Assembly (NCBI RefSeq): GCF_030142155.1
Contig: NZ_CP126247.1
Coordinates: 2,108,001-2,172,000 of the forward strand
Origin: Arthrobacter sp. zg-Y820
GTDB taxonomy: Bacteria; Actinomycetota; Actinomycetes; Actinomycetales; Micrococcaceae
Direction of reading: 5' to 3'
DNA: 64,000 nucleotides
The translations under genes were made by a program, and so were the position numbers. Shown piece after piece: positions 57,317 through 64,000 of this stretch; position 1 is the stretch's first letter, and each line of letters opens with the position of its first letter. Under the pieces are notes generated by a model, which saw nothing but the letters and a program-made list of their open reading frames with translations, had not been told where the DNA came from and ran no database searches.

Positions 57317-59407
57317 CTACGCGTGCCCGGCGTTCTGCATCTGCCGCAGTTCCTTCTTCAAGTCACCGACTTCATCACGCAGCCGGGCGGCCAGTTCGAA
57401 CTGCAGTTCGGCGGCGGCGGCGTGCATCTGCTCCGTCATCGACGCAATGAGTCCCGCCAGGTCCTCCGCCGGAGCAGCGGCGAGGCCGTCCTTGCGGATG
57501 CCGCCCTTGCCCTTGCCCGCGGTCTTGCGGTTCTTCTTCTCCGCCGCCTCGGCCAGCAGCGCCTTGGTGTCGGCGTCTTCCCGGGCGAGGGAATCGGTGA
57601 TGTCGGCAATCTTCTTGCGCAGCGGCTGCGGATCCACGCCGTGGTCCTTGTTGTACGCCACCTGGATGGCGCGGCGCCGGTTGGTCTCGTCGATGGCCTT
57701 TGCCATCGAGTCGGTGATCCGGTCCGCGTACATGTGCACCTCGCCGGAGACGTTGCGGGCGGCACGGCCGATGGTCTGGATCAGCGAGGTGGAGGAGCGC
57801 AGGAAGCCTTCCTTGTCGGCGTCGAGGATCGACACCAGCGACACCTCGGGCAGGTCCAGGCCCTCGCGGAGCAGGTTGATGCCCACCAGCACGTCGAAGG
57901 TGCCCATCCGCAGCTCGCGCAGCAGCTCCACCCGGCGCAGCGTATCGACGTCGGAGTGCAGGTATTCCACCTTGACGCCGTGCTCCAGCAGGTAGCCGGT
58001 CAGGTCCTCGGCCATCCGCTTGGTCAGCGTGGTCACCAGCACGCGTTCGTTGCGCTCGGTCCGGGTCCGGATCTCCCCCAGCAGATCGTCGATCTGGCCC
58101 TTGCTGGGCTTGACGATCACCTGCGGATCCACGAGACCGGTGGGGCGGATGATCTGCTCCACGTAGCCGTCCGATTTGGACAGCTCGTACTTGCCCGGCG
58201 TGGCGGACATGTACACGGTCTGGCCGATCCGCTCCAGGAACTCGTCCCATTTCAGCGGCCGGTTGTCCATCGCCGAGGGCAGCCGGAAGCCGTGGTCCAC
58301 CAGGGTGCGCTTGCGCGACATGTCCCCCTCGTACATGGCGCCGATCTGCGGAATGGTGACGTGGGATTCGTCAACCACCAGCAGGAAGTCGTCGGGGAAG
58401 TAGTCCAGCAGGCAGTGCGGAGCGGTGCCCGGGCCGCGGCCGTCGATGTGCCGGGAGTAGTTCTCGATGCCGTTGCAGAAGCCCATCTGCTGCATCATTT
58501 CCAGGTCGTAGGTGGTGCGCATCCGCAACCGCTGCGCCTCGACCAGCTTGTTCTGGGATTCCAGCTCTGCCAGCCGGACCTGCAGTTCATCCTCGATCTG
58601 GCGGATGGCCCGGTGCATCCGGTCCTCGCCGGCCACGTAGTGCGAAGCCGGAAAGACGTACATCTCCTCTTCCTCGCGGATCACGTCGCCGGTGAGCGGA
58701 TGCAGGGTGTAAATGTTCTCGACCTCGTCGCCGAAGAACTCGATCCGCAGCGCGTTTTCCTCGTACATCGGGATGATCTCCACGGTGTCGCCGCGGACCC
58801 GGAAGGTGCCGCGGTGGAAGTCCATGTCGTTGCGGGCGTACTGCATGGACACAAACTTGCGCAACAGGTCGTCACGGTTCATCTGCTGGCCCCGGCGCAG
58901 GGTCACCATGCCCTCGATGTATTCTTCCGGGGTACCCAGACCGTAGATGCAGGACACGGTGGCGACCACGATCACGTCGCGGCGCGTCAGCAGCGCGTTG
59001 GTGGCTGAGTGGCGCAGCCGCTCCACCTCTTCGTTGACCGAGGAGTCCTTTTCGATGAAGGTGTCGGTCTGCGGAACGTAGGCCTCGGGCTGGTAGTAGT
59101 CGTAGTACGAAACGAAGTACTCCACCGCGTTGTTGGGCAGCAGCTCGCGGAACTCGTTGGCCAGCTGTGCGGCGAGGGTTTTGTTCTGCACCATCACCAG
59201 CGTGGGCCGCTGGACCTGCTCCACCAGCCAGGCCGCCGTCGCACTCTTACCGGTACCGGTGGCACCGAGGAGGACCACGTCCTTTTCGCCGGCGTTGATG
59301 CGTTCGGCGAGTTCCTTGATGGCTGTGGGCTGGTCGCCCGCGGGTGAGTAATCGCTGATTACTTCGAAGGGGGCGACGACTCTCTTGATGTCCTGCGCAA
59401 GACTCAT
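57317..59407 (-). CDS. uvrB: Excinuclease ABC subunit B
   Basis: A 696-residue helicase-like repair protein. Walker A GATGTGKS, the beta-hairpin region with [18 protein letters not shown] box ([12 protein letters not shown]), motif [11 protein letters not shown], and a C-terminal UVR domain that contacts UvrC. It is loaded by UvrA and keeps the damaged strand open. TAGCGT 6 nt before the ATG predicts a leaderless mRNA. The hairpin at 59423-59453 is just upstream of that promoter. Confidence 0.97.
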   Translation of the reverse strand: MSLAQDIKRVVAPFEVISDYSPAGDQPTAIKELAERINAGEKDVVLLGATGTGKSATAAWLVEQVQRPTLVMVQNKTLAAQLANEFRELLPNNAVEYFVSYYDYYQPEAYVPQTDTFIEKDSSVNEEVERLRHSATNALLTRRDVIVVATVSCIYGLGTPEEYIEGMVTLRRGQQMNRDDLLRKFVSMQYARNDMDFHRGTFRVRGDTVEIIPMYEENALRIEFFGDEVENIYTLHPLTGDVIREEEEMYVFPASHYVAGEDRMHRAIRQIEDELQVRLAELESQNKLVEAQRLRMRTTYDLEMMQQMGFCNGIENYSRHIDGRGPGTAPHCLLDYFPDDFLLVVDESHVTIPQIGAMYEGDMSRKRTLVDHGFRLPSAMDNRPLKWDEFLERIGQTVYMSATPGKYELSKSDGYVEQIIRPTGLVDPQVIVKPSKGQIDDLLGEIRTRTERNERVLVTTLTKRMAEDLTGYLLEHGVKVEYLHSDVDTLRRVELLRELRMGTFDVLVGINLLREGLDLPEVSLVSILDADKEGFLRSSTSLIQTIGRAARNVSGEVHMYADRITDSMAKAIDETNRRRAIQVAYNKDHGVDPQPLRKKIADITDSLAREDADTKALLAEAAEKKNRKTAGKGKGGIRKDGLAAAPAEDLAGLIASMTEQMHAAAAELQFELAARLRDEVGDLKKELRQMQNAGHA

Positions 59408-59413
59408 GCTTAA

Positions 59414-59419
59414 ACGCTA
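59414..59419 (-). promoter_or_regulatory. -10 box of uvrB
   Basis: TAGCGT, 6 nt before ATG 59407. No LexA-like box is seen here, unlike at uvrA. Confidence 0.45.
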
Positions 59420-59422
59420 CTC

Positions 59423-59453
59423 CGCGCTGCGGTCAGGACGTGTCCGCAGCGCG
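59423..59453 (-). terminator. Hairpin between coaE and uvrB
   Basis: A perfect 10-bp stem CGCGCTGCGG/CCGCAGCGCG with an 11-nt loop, 37 bp after the coaE stop. No U tract; a weak terminator of coaE or a promoter-proximal structure. Confidence 0.45.
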
Positions 59454-59489
59454 CCCGGTTAGCTGAGGGCTGAACAGCGGCGCCGGCCG

Positions 59490-60110
59490 TCATTTTCCGG
59501 TCCGCAGCAGGGCCTCGTTCAGCGGGACCAGCCGGCTGCGCCACAGTTCCCGCACCGCGCCCACCAGCTCCCCGGCCCTGCCCGCATTCACGAGCACGAC
59601 GTCGGCCGCAGCGGCGCGTTCGGCGGCGCCCGCCTGCGCGGCGATCCGCGCCCGGGCCGCCTCTTCGCTCATGCCGCGGTCCGCAGCCATCCGGCGGATC
59701 CGCTCCTGCTCGGGCGCGTCGATGACGAGCACGAAGTCGAAGCTGCGGTGCTGGCCGGTTTCCACCAGCAGCGGGATGTCATGCACCACGATCGTCTCCG
59801 GCGCGGCCTGCCGCTCCAGTTCCGCCGCGCGCGCCCGGACCCGCGGATGAACGATTCCGTTGAGGATTTCCCGCTTGTCCGCGTCGGAAAACACCACGGC
59901 GGCCAGCGCCGGGCGATCCAGCCGGCCCTCGCCGTCGAGCATTCCGGGCCCGAAGGCGTCGACGACGGCGGTGAGCCCCTCGGTGCCCGGCTCCACCACT
60001 TCCCGGGCCAGGGCATCGGAATCGATCACCAGCGCTCCCAGGTCCTGCAGGGTGCGGGCGGCCAGCGATTTTCCGGCGGCGATCCCGCCGGTCAGTCCTA
60101 CTCTCAGCAT
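59490..60110 (-). CDS. coaE: Dephospho-CoA kinase
   Basis: A 206-residue P-loop kinase for the last step of coenzyme A synthesis. Walker A GLTGGIAAGKS lies at the N-terminus, followed by DSDALAREVVEPGTEG and HPRVRARAAELE, then VVHDIPLLVETG. TAGCCT lies 7 nt before the ATG. It is divergent from the YigZ-like gene. In many actinobacteria coaE lies near uvrB, as here. Confidence 0.95.
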   Translation of the reverse strand: MLRVGLTGGIAAGKSLAARTLQDLGALVIDSDALAREVVEPGTEGLTAVVDAFGPGMLDGEGRLDRPALAAVVFSDADKREILNGIVHPRVRARAAELERQAAPETIVVHDIPLLVETGQHRSFDFVLVIDAPEQERIRRMAADRGMSEEAARARIAAQAGAAERAAAADVVLVNAGRAGELVGAVRELWRSRLVPLNEALLRTGK

Positions 60111-60117
60111 GCGCCCA

Positions 60118-60123
60118 AGGCTA
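60118..60123 (-). promoter_or_regulatory. -10 box of coaE
   Basis: TAGCCT, 7 nt before ATG 60110; 54 bp from the start of the divergent YigZ-like gene. Confidence 0.45.
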
Positions 60124-60165
60124 CCGTGTGCCGGCGCCCGGAGCGGACAGTCCCGCGGCAGCGCC

Positions 60166-60171
60166 TAAACT
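60166..60171 (+). promoter_or_regulatory. -10 box of the YigZ-like gene
   Basis: TAAACT, 6 nt before GTG 60178. Confidence 0.5.
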
Positions 60172-60177
60172 GGACAG

Positions 60178-60855
60178 GTGAATGAACAGGTCGGAACAAC
60201 GGGGCGCTACACCACCGTTGCCGGCGAACACCGGCACGAGCTGGAGATCAAGCGTTCACGCTTCATTACCGTCCTGCGGCGGGTTGAAACCGAAGAACAG
60301 GCCCGGGCACTGGTCGCCGGGCTGCGCCGCGAATTCCACGACGCCCGCCATCACTGCAGCGCCTTTGTGCTGGGCCCGGACCGGAGCGTGCAGCGCTCCA
60401 GCGACGACGGCGAACCCTCCGGCACCGCCGGCATTCCCATGCTGGAAGCGCTGACCAAACGGGAGACGTTCGACGGCGCCGCGGACCTGAGCGATGTCGC
60501 TGCGGTCACCGTGCGCTACTTCGGCGGCATCCTGCTCGGCGCCGGCGGCCTGGTGCGCGCCTATTCGGAATCGGTGTCCTCAGCGGTGGCCGGCGCTGCG
60601 CTGGTCCGGCGCCGTCGGATGCAGCTGTACGGCATTCCGGCCGGGCATTCCGCGGCCGGCCGGTTGGAAAATGACCTTCGTTCGGCCGGAGTGAGCGTCC
60701 TGGGCACCGAGTACTCGGCCGCGGGCGCGCAGCTTAGCGTCGCGCTGCCCGACACCCCGGACGCCCTGGCGGCCTTCCACTCCCGGCTCGCCGCCCTGAC
60801 CGCCGGAGCCTCCGACCCGGTCCCCCTCGGAACGAAATGGATCGACCTTGACTGA
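60178..60855 (+). CDS. YigZ/IMPACT family protein
   Basis: A 225-residue protein of the UPF0029/IMPACT family. KRSRFITVLRRVETEEQA, HHCSAFVLG, SSDDGEPSGTAGIPMLEAL and VRYFGGILLGAGGLVRAYSE are the family blocks. A C-terminal DUF1949-like ferredoxin-fold domain follows. In eukaryotes IMPACT controls a translation kinase; the bacterial role is unknown. GTG start with a -10 box 6 nt upstream. Its stop overlaps the next start. Confidence 0.92.
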   Translation: MNEQVGTTGRYTTVAGEHRHELEIKRSRFITVLRRVETEEQARALVAGLRREFHDARHHCSAFVLGPDRSVQRSSDDGEPSGTAGIPMLEALTKRETFDGAADLSDVAAVTVRYFGGILLGAGGLVRAYSESVSSAVAGAALVRRRRMQLYGIPAGHSAAGRLENDLRSAGVSVLGTEYSAAGAQLSVALPDTPDALAAFHSRLAALTAGASDPVPLGTKWIDLD

Positions 60856-62056
60856 CTTCCCCACCGGCAGCGATGCCGGCACCGGCGGCGCCGGCCTCGA
60901 CGCTGCCGACTTCGACGCTGCCGGCTTCGACTTCGCCCGGCTGAGCCGCAGGCCCGATGTGGAGGCCGACAACCTCCAGGCCTGGGATGCCGCCGACCGG
61001 CTGCTGCTCGACACTGCAGCGGATGACCTGTCCGCCGCGGCATCGGGCGCCGTCGTCGTCATCGGGGATTCCTACGGTGCCCTGACGCTGGCAGCGGCAG
61101 CCCGGCACGGCCTGTCGGGCCTGAGGGTGCACCAGGACCCGCTGAGCGGCGAGCTGGCGCTGGAGCGGAATGCGCGGAAGCTGGGCCTGGAGGGCGCCTT
61201 TGCGCACCATGGCCTGGAGCCGGGACTCGTGACGGGCGCCCGCGTGGTGCTGCTGCGCCTGCCCCGGTCGCTGGACGCGCTGGAGGAGATTACCGAGCTG
61301 ATCGCCGCGCACGCGTCCCCCGAGGTGGTGGTGTACGCCGGCGGCCGGCTCAAGCACATGTCCACCGCCATGAACGACGTGCTGGGACGCTATTTCGCCT
61401 CCGTGACGGCCGGGCTGGCCCGGCAGAAGTCGCGGATCCTGACCGTCCGCGCTCCCCTGCCGCCGGAGCAGCGCCCGGCGGCCCGCTTTCCGGTGTCCTC
61501 TCGGCACGACGTCGGCCTGGCGGCGCCCCTGGAACTCTGGGCCCACGGTGCTGCCTTTGCCGGTCCGGCCCTGGATATCGGCACCCGGTTCCTCCTGCCG
61601 CACCTGGCCGGAGTCCGGCCGGCGGAACGCGCCGTTGATCTGGGCTGCGGCACCGGCGCCATTGCCGCGTACCTGGCGCTGAGCCGCCCGAACCTGCACG
61701 TGGTGGCGACGGACCAGTCGGCTGCGGCGGTGGCTTCGGCAGCGCGCACTGCCGAAGCCAACGGCGTGGCCGACCGGGTGGAGGTGCGCCGCGACGATGC
61801 CCTCGCCGGGCTGCCGGACAGCTCGGAGGACCTGGTGGTCCTGAACCCGCCGTTCCACATCGGCGCCAGCGTGCACGCCGGAATTGCCCTGAAGCTCTTT
61901 GCCGACGCCGGCCGCGTGCTGCGGCCCGGAGGTGAGCTGTGGACCGTGTGGAACAGCCACCTCACCTACAAGGCGGCGCTGAACCGGCTGGTGGGCCCCA
62001 CCCGGGAAGTGGCCCGGAACCCGAAGTTCACGGTGACGGTCAGCACGCGCCGGTAA
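60848..62056 (+). CDS. Class I SAM methyltransferase, RsmC/RlmG-like
   Basis: A 402-residue protein with a degenerate N-terminal methyltransferase-like half and a catalytic C-terminal half, the RsmC/RlmG layout of rRNA guanine-N2 methylases. SAM motif VDLGCGTGAIAAYLAL and catalytic VLNPPFHIG (NPPF) are in the C-terminal half. The target nucleotide cannot be stated. The start is TTG 60848, overlapping the YigZ-like stop by 8 bases; no better start is in frame nearby. The first 30 residues are Asp/Gly/Ala-rich. Confidence 0.87.
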   Translation: MTDFPTGSDAGTGGAGLDAADFDAAGFDFARLSRRPDVEADNLQAWDAADRLLLDTAADDLSAAASGAVVVIGDSYGALTLAAAARHGLSGLRVHQDPLSGELALERNARKLGLEGAFAHHGLEPGLVTGARVVLLRLPRSLDALEEITELIAAHASPEVVVYAGGRLKHMSTAMNDVLGRYFASVTAGLARQKSRILTVRAPLPPEQRPAARFPVSSRHDVGLAAPLELWAHGAAFAGPALDIGTRFLLPHLAGVRPAERAVDLGCGTGAIAAYLALSRPNLHVVATDQSAAAVASAARTAEANGVADRVEVRRDDALAGLPDSSEDLVVLNPPFHIGASVHAGIALKLFADAGRVLRPGGELWTVWNSHLTYKAALNRLVGPTREVARNPKFTVTVSTRR

Positions 62057-62124
62057 GGTTTATTGGGGCCGGACGAATCCGGAGGAGCCGGCACATCCTG
62101 TTCCGCCATCCGCACTCACCGGCC

Positions 62125-62896
62125 TTAACCTGTGCTGACGTTCCTGGCCTCCGCATGAGTTTCCAAGTGCCTCTCCATAGCGTCGACGGCGCGGGCAGGG
62201 CCATCGAGCCCGCGCATTCGCACTCCGAGTTCTTGGGCTCGGTGTAGTGGGGTCCTCCCGTAACGTTGGAAACAGTGAGGCGATCGGGTTCACGTCTGCG
62301 GAGAGTGCATCGACCGTCCGGCGCGGTAGCTCCAGTCCGAACTCGCGGGCTATCCGGGAGAATGCTCGTGGTTTCCAGGTGCTGACCCGGGCGAGCATTC
62401 GAAGGGCCCACGGGGCCCTCCCCGTACCAGTGGCAGTACCTACGGACAGATGTGTGGTGGAGAGGTAATAGGGCGTATGTAGAAAAGCGTTACACCGGCA
62501 ATCCGGGCAGCGAGGAACATGGTCGGGTTAGAGCCTACGACGACGGCGTCAGCGCCGAACTGTCGGATCGCCGCGATCTCGGACAGGACCCGTCGACGAA
62601 TCAGATCGCGGGTGAAGGGATGCCGGATCCCCCCGCCCCTGGTCGAGCGCCATGATCTGATCAGCTTCGCGGTCCGACATGATCGGCCGGGTGAGGCGGA
62701 CCGGTTGTCCACCATCTTCAATCGTCGAGAGGTAACGCCGCGAGTAGATGTGGAATCTTGTTTCATGGCCACGCAAGTTCGCCTCGGCAGCTACCTCGAT
62801 CCCGCGCGTTGTCTCACCAAGGTTGTAGCTCTCGGGGGAAAACAGCAGGCGCAGGCTCGGCACGCCACCGGGCGGCCCAGGTGTTGCGGGTGTCAT
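62125..62896 (-). pseudogene. Glycosyltransferase (MGT/GT28-like) pseudogene, at least 3 frameshifts
   Basis: Coding-quality sequence continues through three frame changes. Part 1 (62896 down to about 62640): LRLLFSPESYNLGETTRG, LRGHETRFHIYSRRY, RLTRPIMSDREADQIMALDQGRG. Part 2 (to about 62470): IRHPFTRDLIRRRVLSEIA, FGADAVVVGSNPTMFLAARI, FYIRP. Part 3 (to about 62270): YYLSTTHLS, RMLARVSTWKPRAFSRIARE, LSADVNPIASLFPTL. Part 4 to the TAA at 62125: ELGVRMRGLDGPARAVDAM. Together this reads like an N-terminal UDP-glycosyltransferase domain with a short end. I estimate breaks near 62637, 62470 and 62270. Family call is moderate; sequencing error is an alternative. Confidence 0.6.
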
Positions 62897-62950
62897 CCGA
62901 TACTCACGATGAGACGTCCCGAGTGATTTTGTCCGTCAGATCGTGGATTT

Positions 62951-62956
62951 ATTATC
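62951..62956 (-). promoter_or_regulatory. -10-like GATAAT upstream of the glycosyltransferase remnant
   Basis: GATAAT in an AT-rich stretch on the minus strand, about 55 nt before the remnant's start. It may be the surviving promoter. Confidence 0.35.
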
Positions 62957-63092
62957 CTGTTTCTCATCCGTATCCCGCCCTTTCATTGACCTGATTCTAT
63001 TCAGGACAACTGGCTGCATTACCGGCCGGGCCGGTTGTGGCTGATTTACCGGATTGACATCCATACGCGCTGGCCAAGAATTCCCAGGTCGG

Positions 63093-63128
63093 TAGTGTGG
63101 GCCCATGACTTCCAGGTTTCCGTCGTGA
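63093..63128 (+). promoter_or_regulatory. -10 box and 7-codon upstream ORF before the CPBP-like gene
   Basis: TAGTGT (63093-63098) lies 6 nt before ATG 63105, which opens a 7-codon frame (MTSRFPS) ending in TGA at 63126-63128. That stop overlaps GTG 63125 of the CPBP-like gene (GTGA). The pattern suggests a leaderless leader peptide coupled to the main gene, or an early frameshift of the original start. Confidence 0.45.
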
Positions 63129-63760
63129 CTGTGCCACAAAAAACGGGTGCAACGATCTCCAGCGCCCGCCCTCGTCTTTCATGGACGATGCTCGTTCTGG
63201 CAGCTGCACTATGGCTCGGCCTTTGGTATCTCACGCCAGGACTTCTTGCCAATGGTGCCGGCAAATTTTTCACCAGTGATGCTGACGTGTCGATACTTAT
63301 CGAGACGAATATGGCGCTCATCATTGTCATCGTCCTTCTCCTCGCGCATCCTCGGTACAACCGGGTCCTCTTTGCACACTCGCGGTCGGGGTGGCTGTAC
63401 GCGCTGCCGCTCGCGCTGGCCTTGACGGTGCCGTTTCGCTACGAGCTGGAGGCTCCCGTGGCGTTGTACATGTTCTGGATGACTGTCTCCGTGTTCTGGC
63501 AGAACTACCTCACCTTCGGGCTGTTGCAGAGCTACCTGCGAGAACGGATGCCATTATGGGGTGTGCTCGTCGCCAGTGCGGTCATGTTCTGGATCGGCCA
63601 CGCAGTGTTCCTTCCGCAAAGCTTCGCACCCGTTCACGTCCTACCGAGCCTGTCGATCCTCGCTCTCGGATTCGTCCTCGCATCGCTACGCCTGGCGTTG
63701 AAAACTCTTCATTTGAATCTCGCCCTCCATCTTTCCTTTTACTTCTTCCTGGTCGCGTAA
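63125..63760 (+). CDS. CPBP-like integral membrane protein without the catalytic Glu pair
   Basis: A 211-residue protein (GTG 63125; GTG 63095 and ATG 63188 are alternatives) with about six hydrophobic segments. The last 90 residues resemble the CPBP/Abi fold of intramembrane endopeptidases: WQNYLTFGLLQSYLRER takes the place of the usual EE-x3-R motif but lacks both Glu; FWIGHAVF keeps a His, and LHLSFYFF another. So protease activity is doubtful. The codon choice is less GC-biased than in the core genes, which suggests more recent acquisition. Confidence 0.6.
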   Translation: MTVPQKTGATISSARPRLSWTMLVLAAALWLGLWYLTPGLLANGAGKFFTSDADVSILIETNMALIIVIVLLLAHPRYNRVLFAHSRSGWLYALPLALALTVPFRYELEAPVALYMFWMTVSVFWQNYLTFGLLQSYLRERMPLWGVLVASAVMFWIGHAVFLPQSFAPVHVLPSLSILALGFVLASLRLALKTLHLNLALHLSFYFFLVA

Positions 63761-63792
63761 GAGATGAGGCCGCGAGCTCGGTGGCATGACAA

Positions 63793-64000
63793 TCAATTCT
63801 GCGTTTGCGGAACGGCACCGGCGTCCATAGAGCTCACCCCGGACCGCAACAGGAGGTGGACGGGAATGAGACCAAGGACGGCGACAGCTGCGGCGGCCCC
63901 TATCGCCCACTGGACACCCACGATGTCGGCCAGAGCACCACTGCCCAGCATTGTGGTTAACAAAACACCCGAGTAGATAGCTCCACTCGTACCAATAACG
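63793..64000 (-). CDS. MFS transporter, C-terminal end (start beyond window)
   Basis: The last 68 codons, read from 63999. GTSGAIYSGVLLTTMLGSGALADIVG followed by QWAIGAAAAVAVLGLIPVHLLL gives two membrane helices and a GALAD motif, as in helices 11-12 of major facilitator transporters. The gene ends with a short polar tail. Substrate cannot be inferred from this part. Confidence 0.7.
   Translation of the reverse strand, partial: VIGTSGAIYSGVLLTTMLGSGALADIVGVQWAIGAAAAVAVLGLIPVHLLLRSGVSSMDAGAVPQTQN

Noticed and set aside
57188..59008. 606-codon frame on the plus strand opposite uvrB
   Set aside because: Shadow of uvrB and of the riboswitch region; low-complexity product without motifs.

Overview
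The window is high-GC DNA from an actinobacterium, most likely Arthrobacter or a close relative in the Micrococcaceae. Reasons: uvrC-rapZ-yvcK-whiA in one block, OpcA next to zwf, sufR-sufB-sufD-sufC-sufT divergent from an ABC transporter plus ctaA/ctaB, and many GTG/TTG starts. At least 13 genes have a TANNNT -10 box only 6-7 nt before the start codon, which suggests leaderless mRNAs. Genus is inference; no search was run.

Layout. 0-3.9 kb: a partial lipoprotein gene, a DUF2071 protein and an Orc1/Cdc6-like ATPase, then a gene-free stretch with an AT-rich patch and repeats. 3.9-9.1 kb: ABC-F protein, bioYMN biotin uptake operon, YpfJ-type metalloprotease, SnoaL-like protein. 9.1-14.0 kb: iron-sulfur assembly operon (minus strand), led by its predicted repressor SufR. 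14.2-18.4 kb: ABC transporter pair, heme A synthase (ctaA), and heme O synthase (ctaB) on the other strand. 18.8-27.1 kb: pentose-phosphate operon tkt-tal-pgi-zwf-opcA-pgl. 27.2-30.7 kb: gap-pgk-tpiA-secG on the minus strand, then sodA. 31.7-36.8 kb: uvrC-rapZ-yvcK-whiA. 36.8-41.7 kb: acyltransferase, HAD phosphatase, uvrA (with a LexA-like box), GntR regulator. 41.8-45.5 kb: heterodimeric ABC exporter with one degenerate ATPase site. 45.9-55.8 kb: MBL hydrolase, amino-acid permease, methyltransferase, SDR, Ski2-like helicase, GNAT, prolyl-aminopeptidase-like hydrolase, and a TetR/SDR divergent pair around a GACAC-N3-GTGTC palindrome. 55.9-62.1 kb: TerC with an upstream yybP-ykoY (Mn2+) riboswitch candidate, uvrB, coaE, YigZ-like protein, RsmC-like methyltransferase. 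62.1-64 kb: a less conserved edge with a frameshifted glycosyltransferase pseudogene, a CPBP-like membrane protein without its catalytic Glu pair, and the end of an MFS transporter.

Most of the window is conserved core metabolism: central carbon flow (oxidative and non-oxidative pentose phosphate plus lower glycolysis), Fe-S and heme A maturation for respiration, and nucleotide excision repair (uvrA, uvrB and uvrC all lie within 25 kb). I found no CRISPR array, insertion sequence, rRNA or tRNA, and no clear new multi-gene system. The least explained material is non-coding: a four-copy motif array after ctaA, two related nested-hairpin elements 42 kb apart, phased palindromes between ctaB and tkt, a strong hairpin inside the suf operon, and a 7-codon upstream ORF before the CPBP-like gene.
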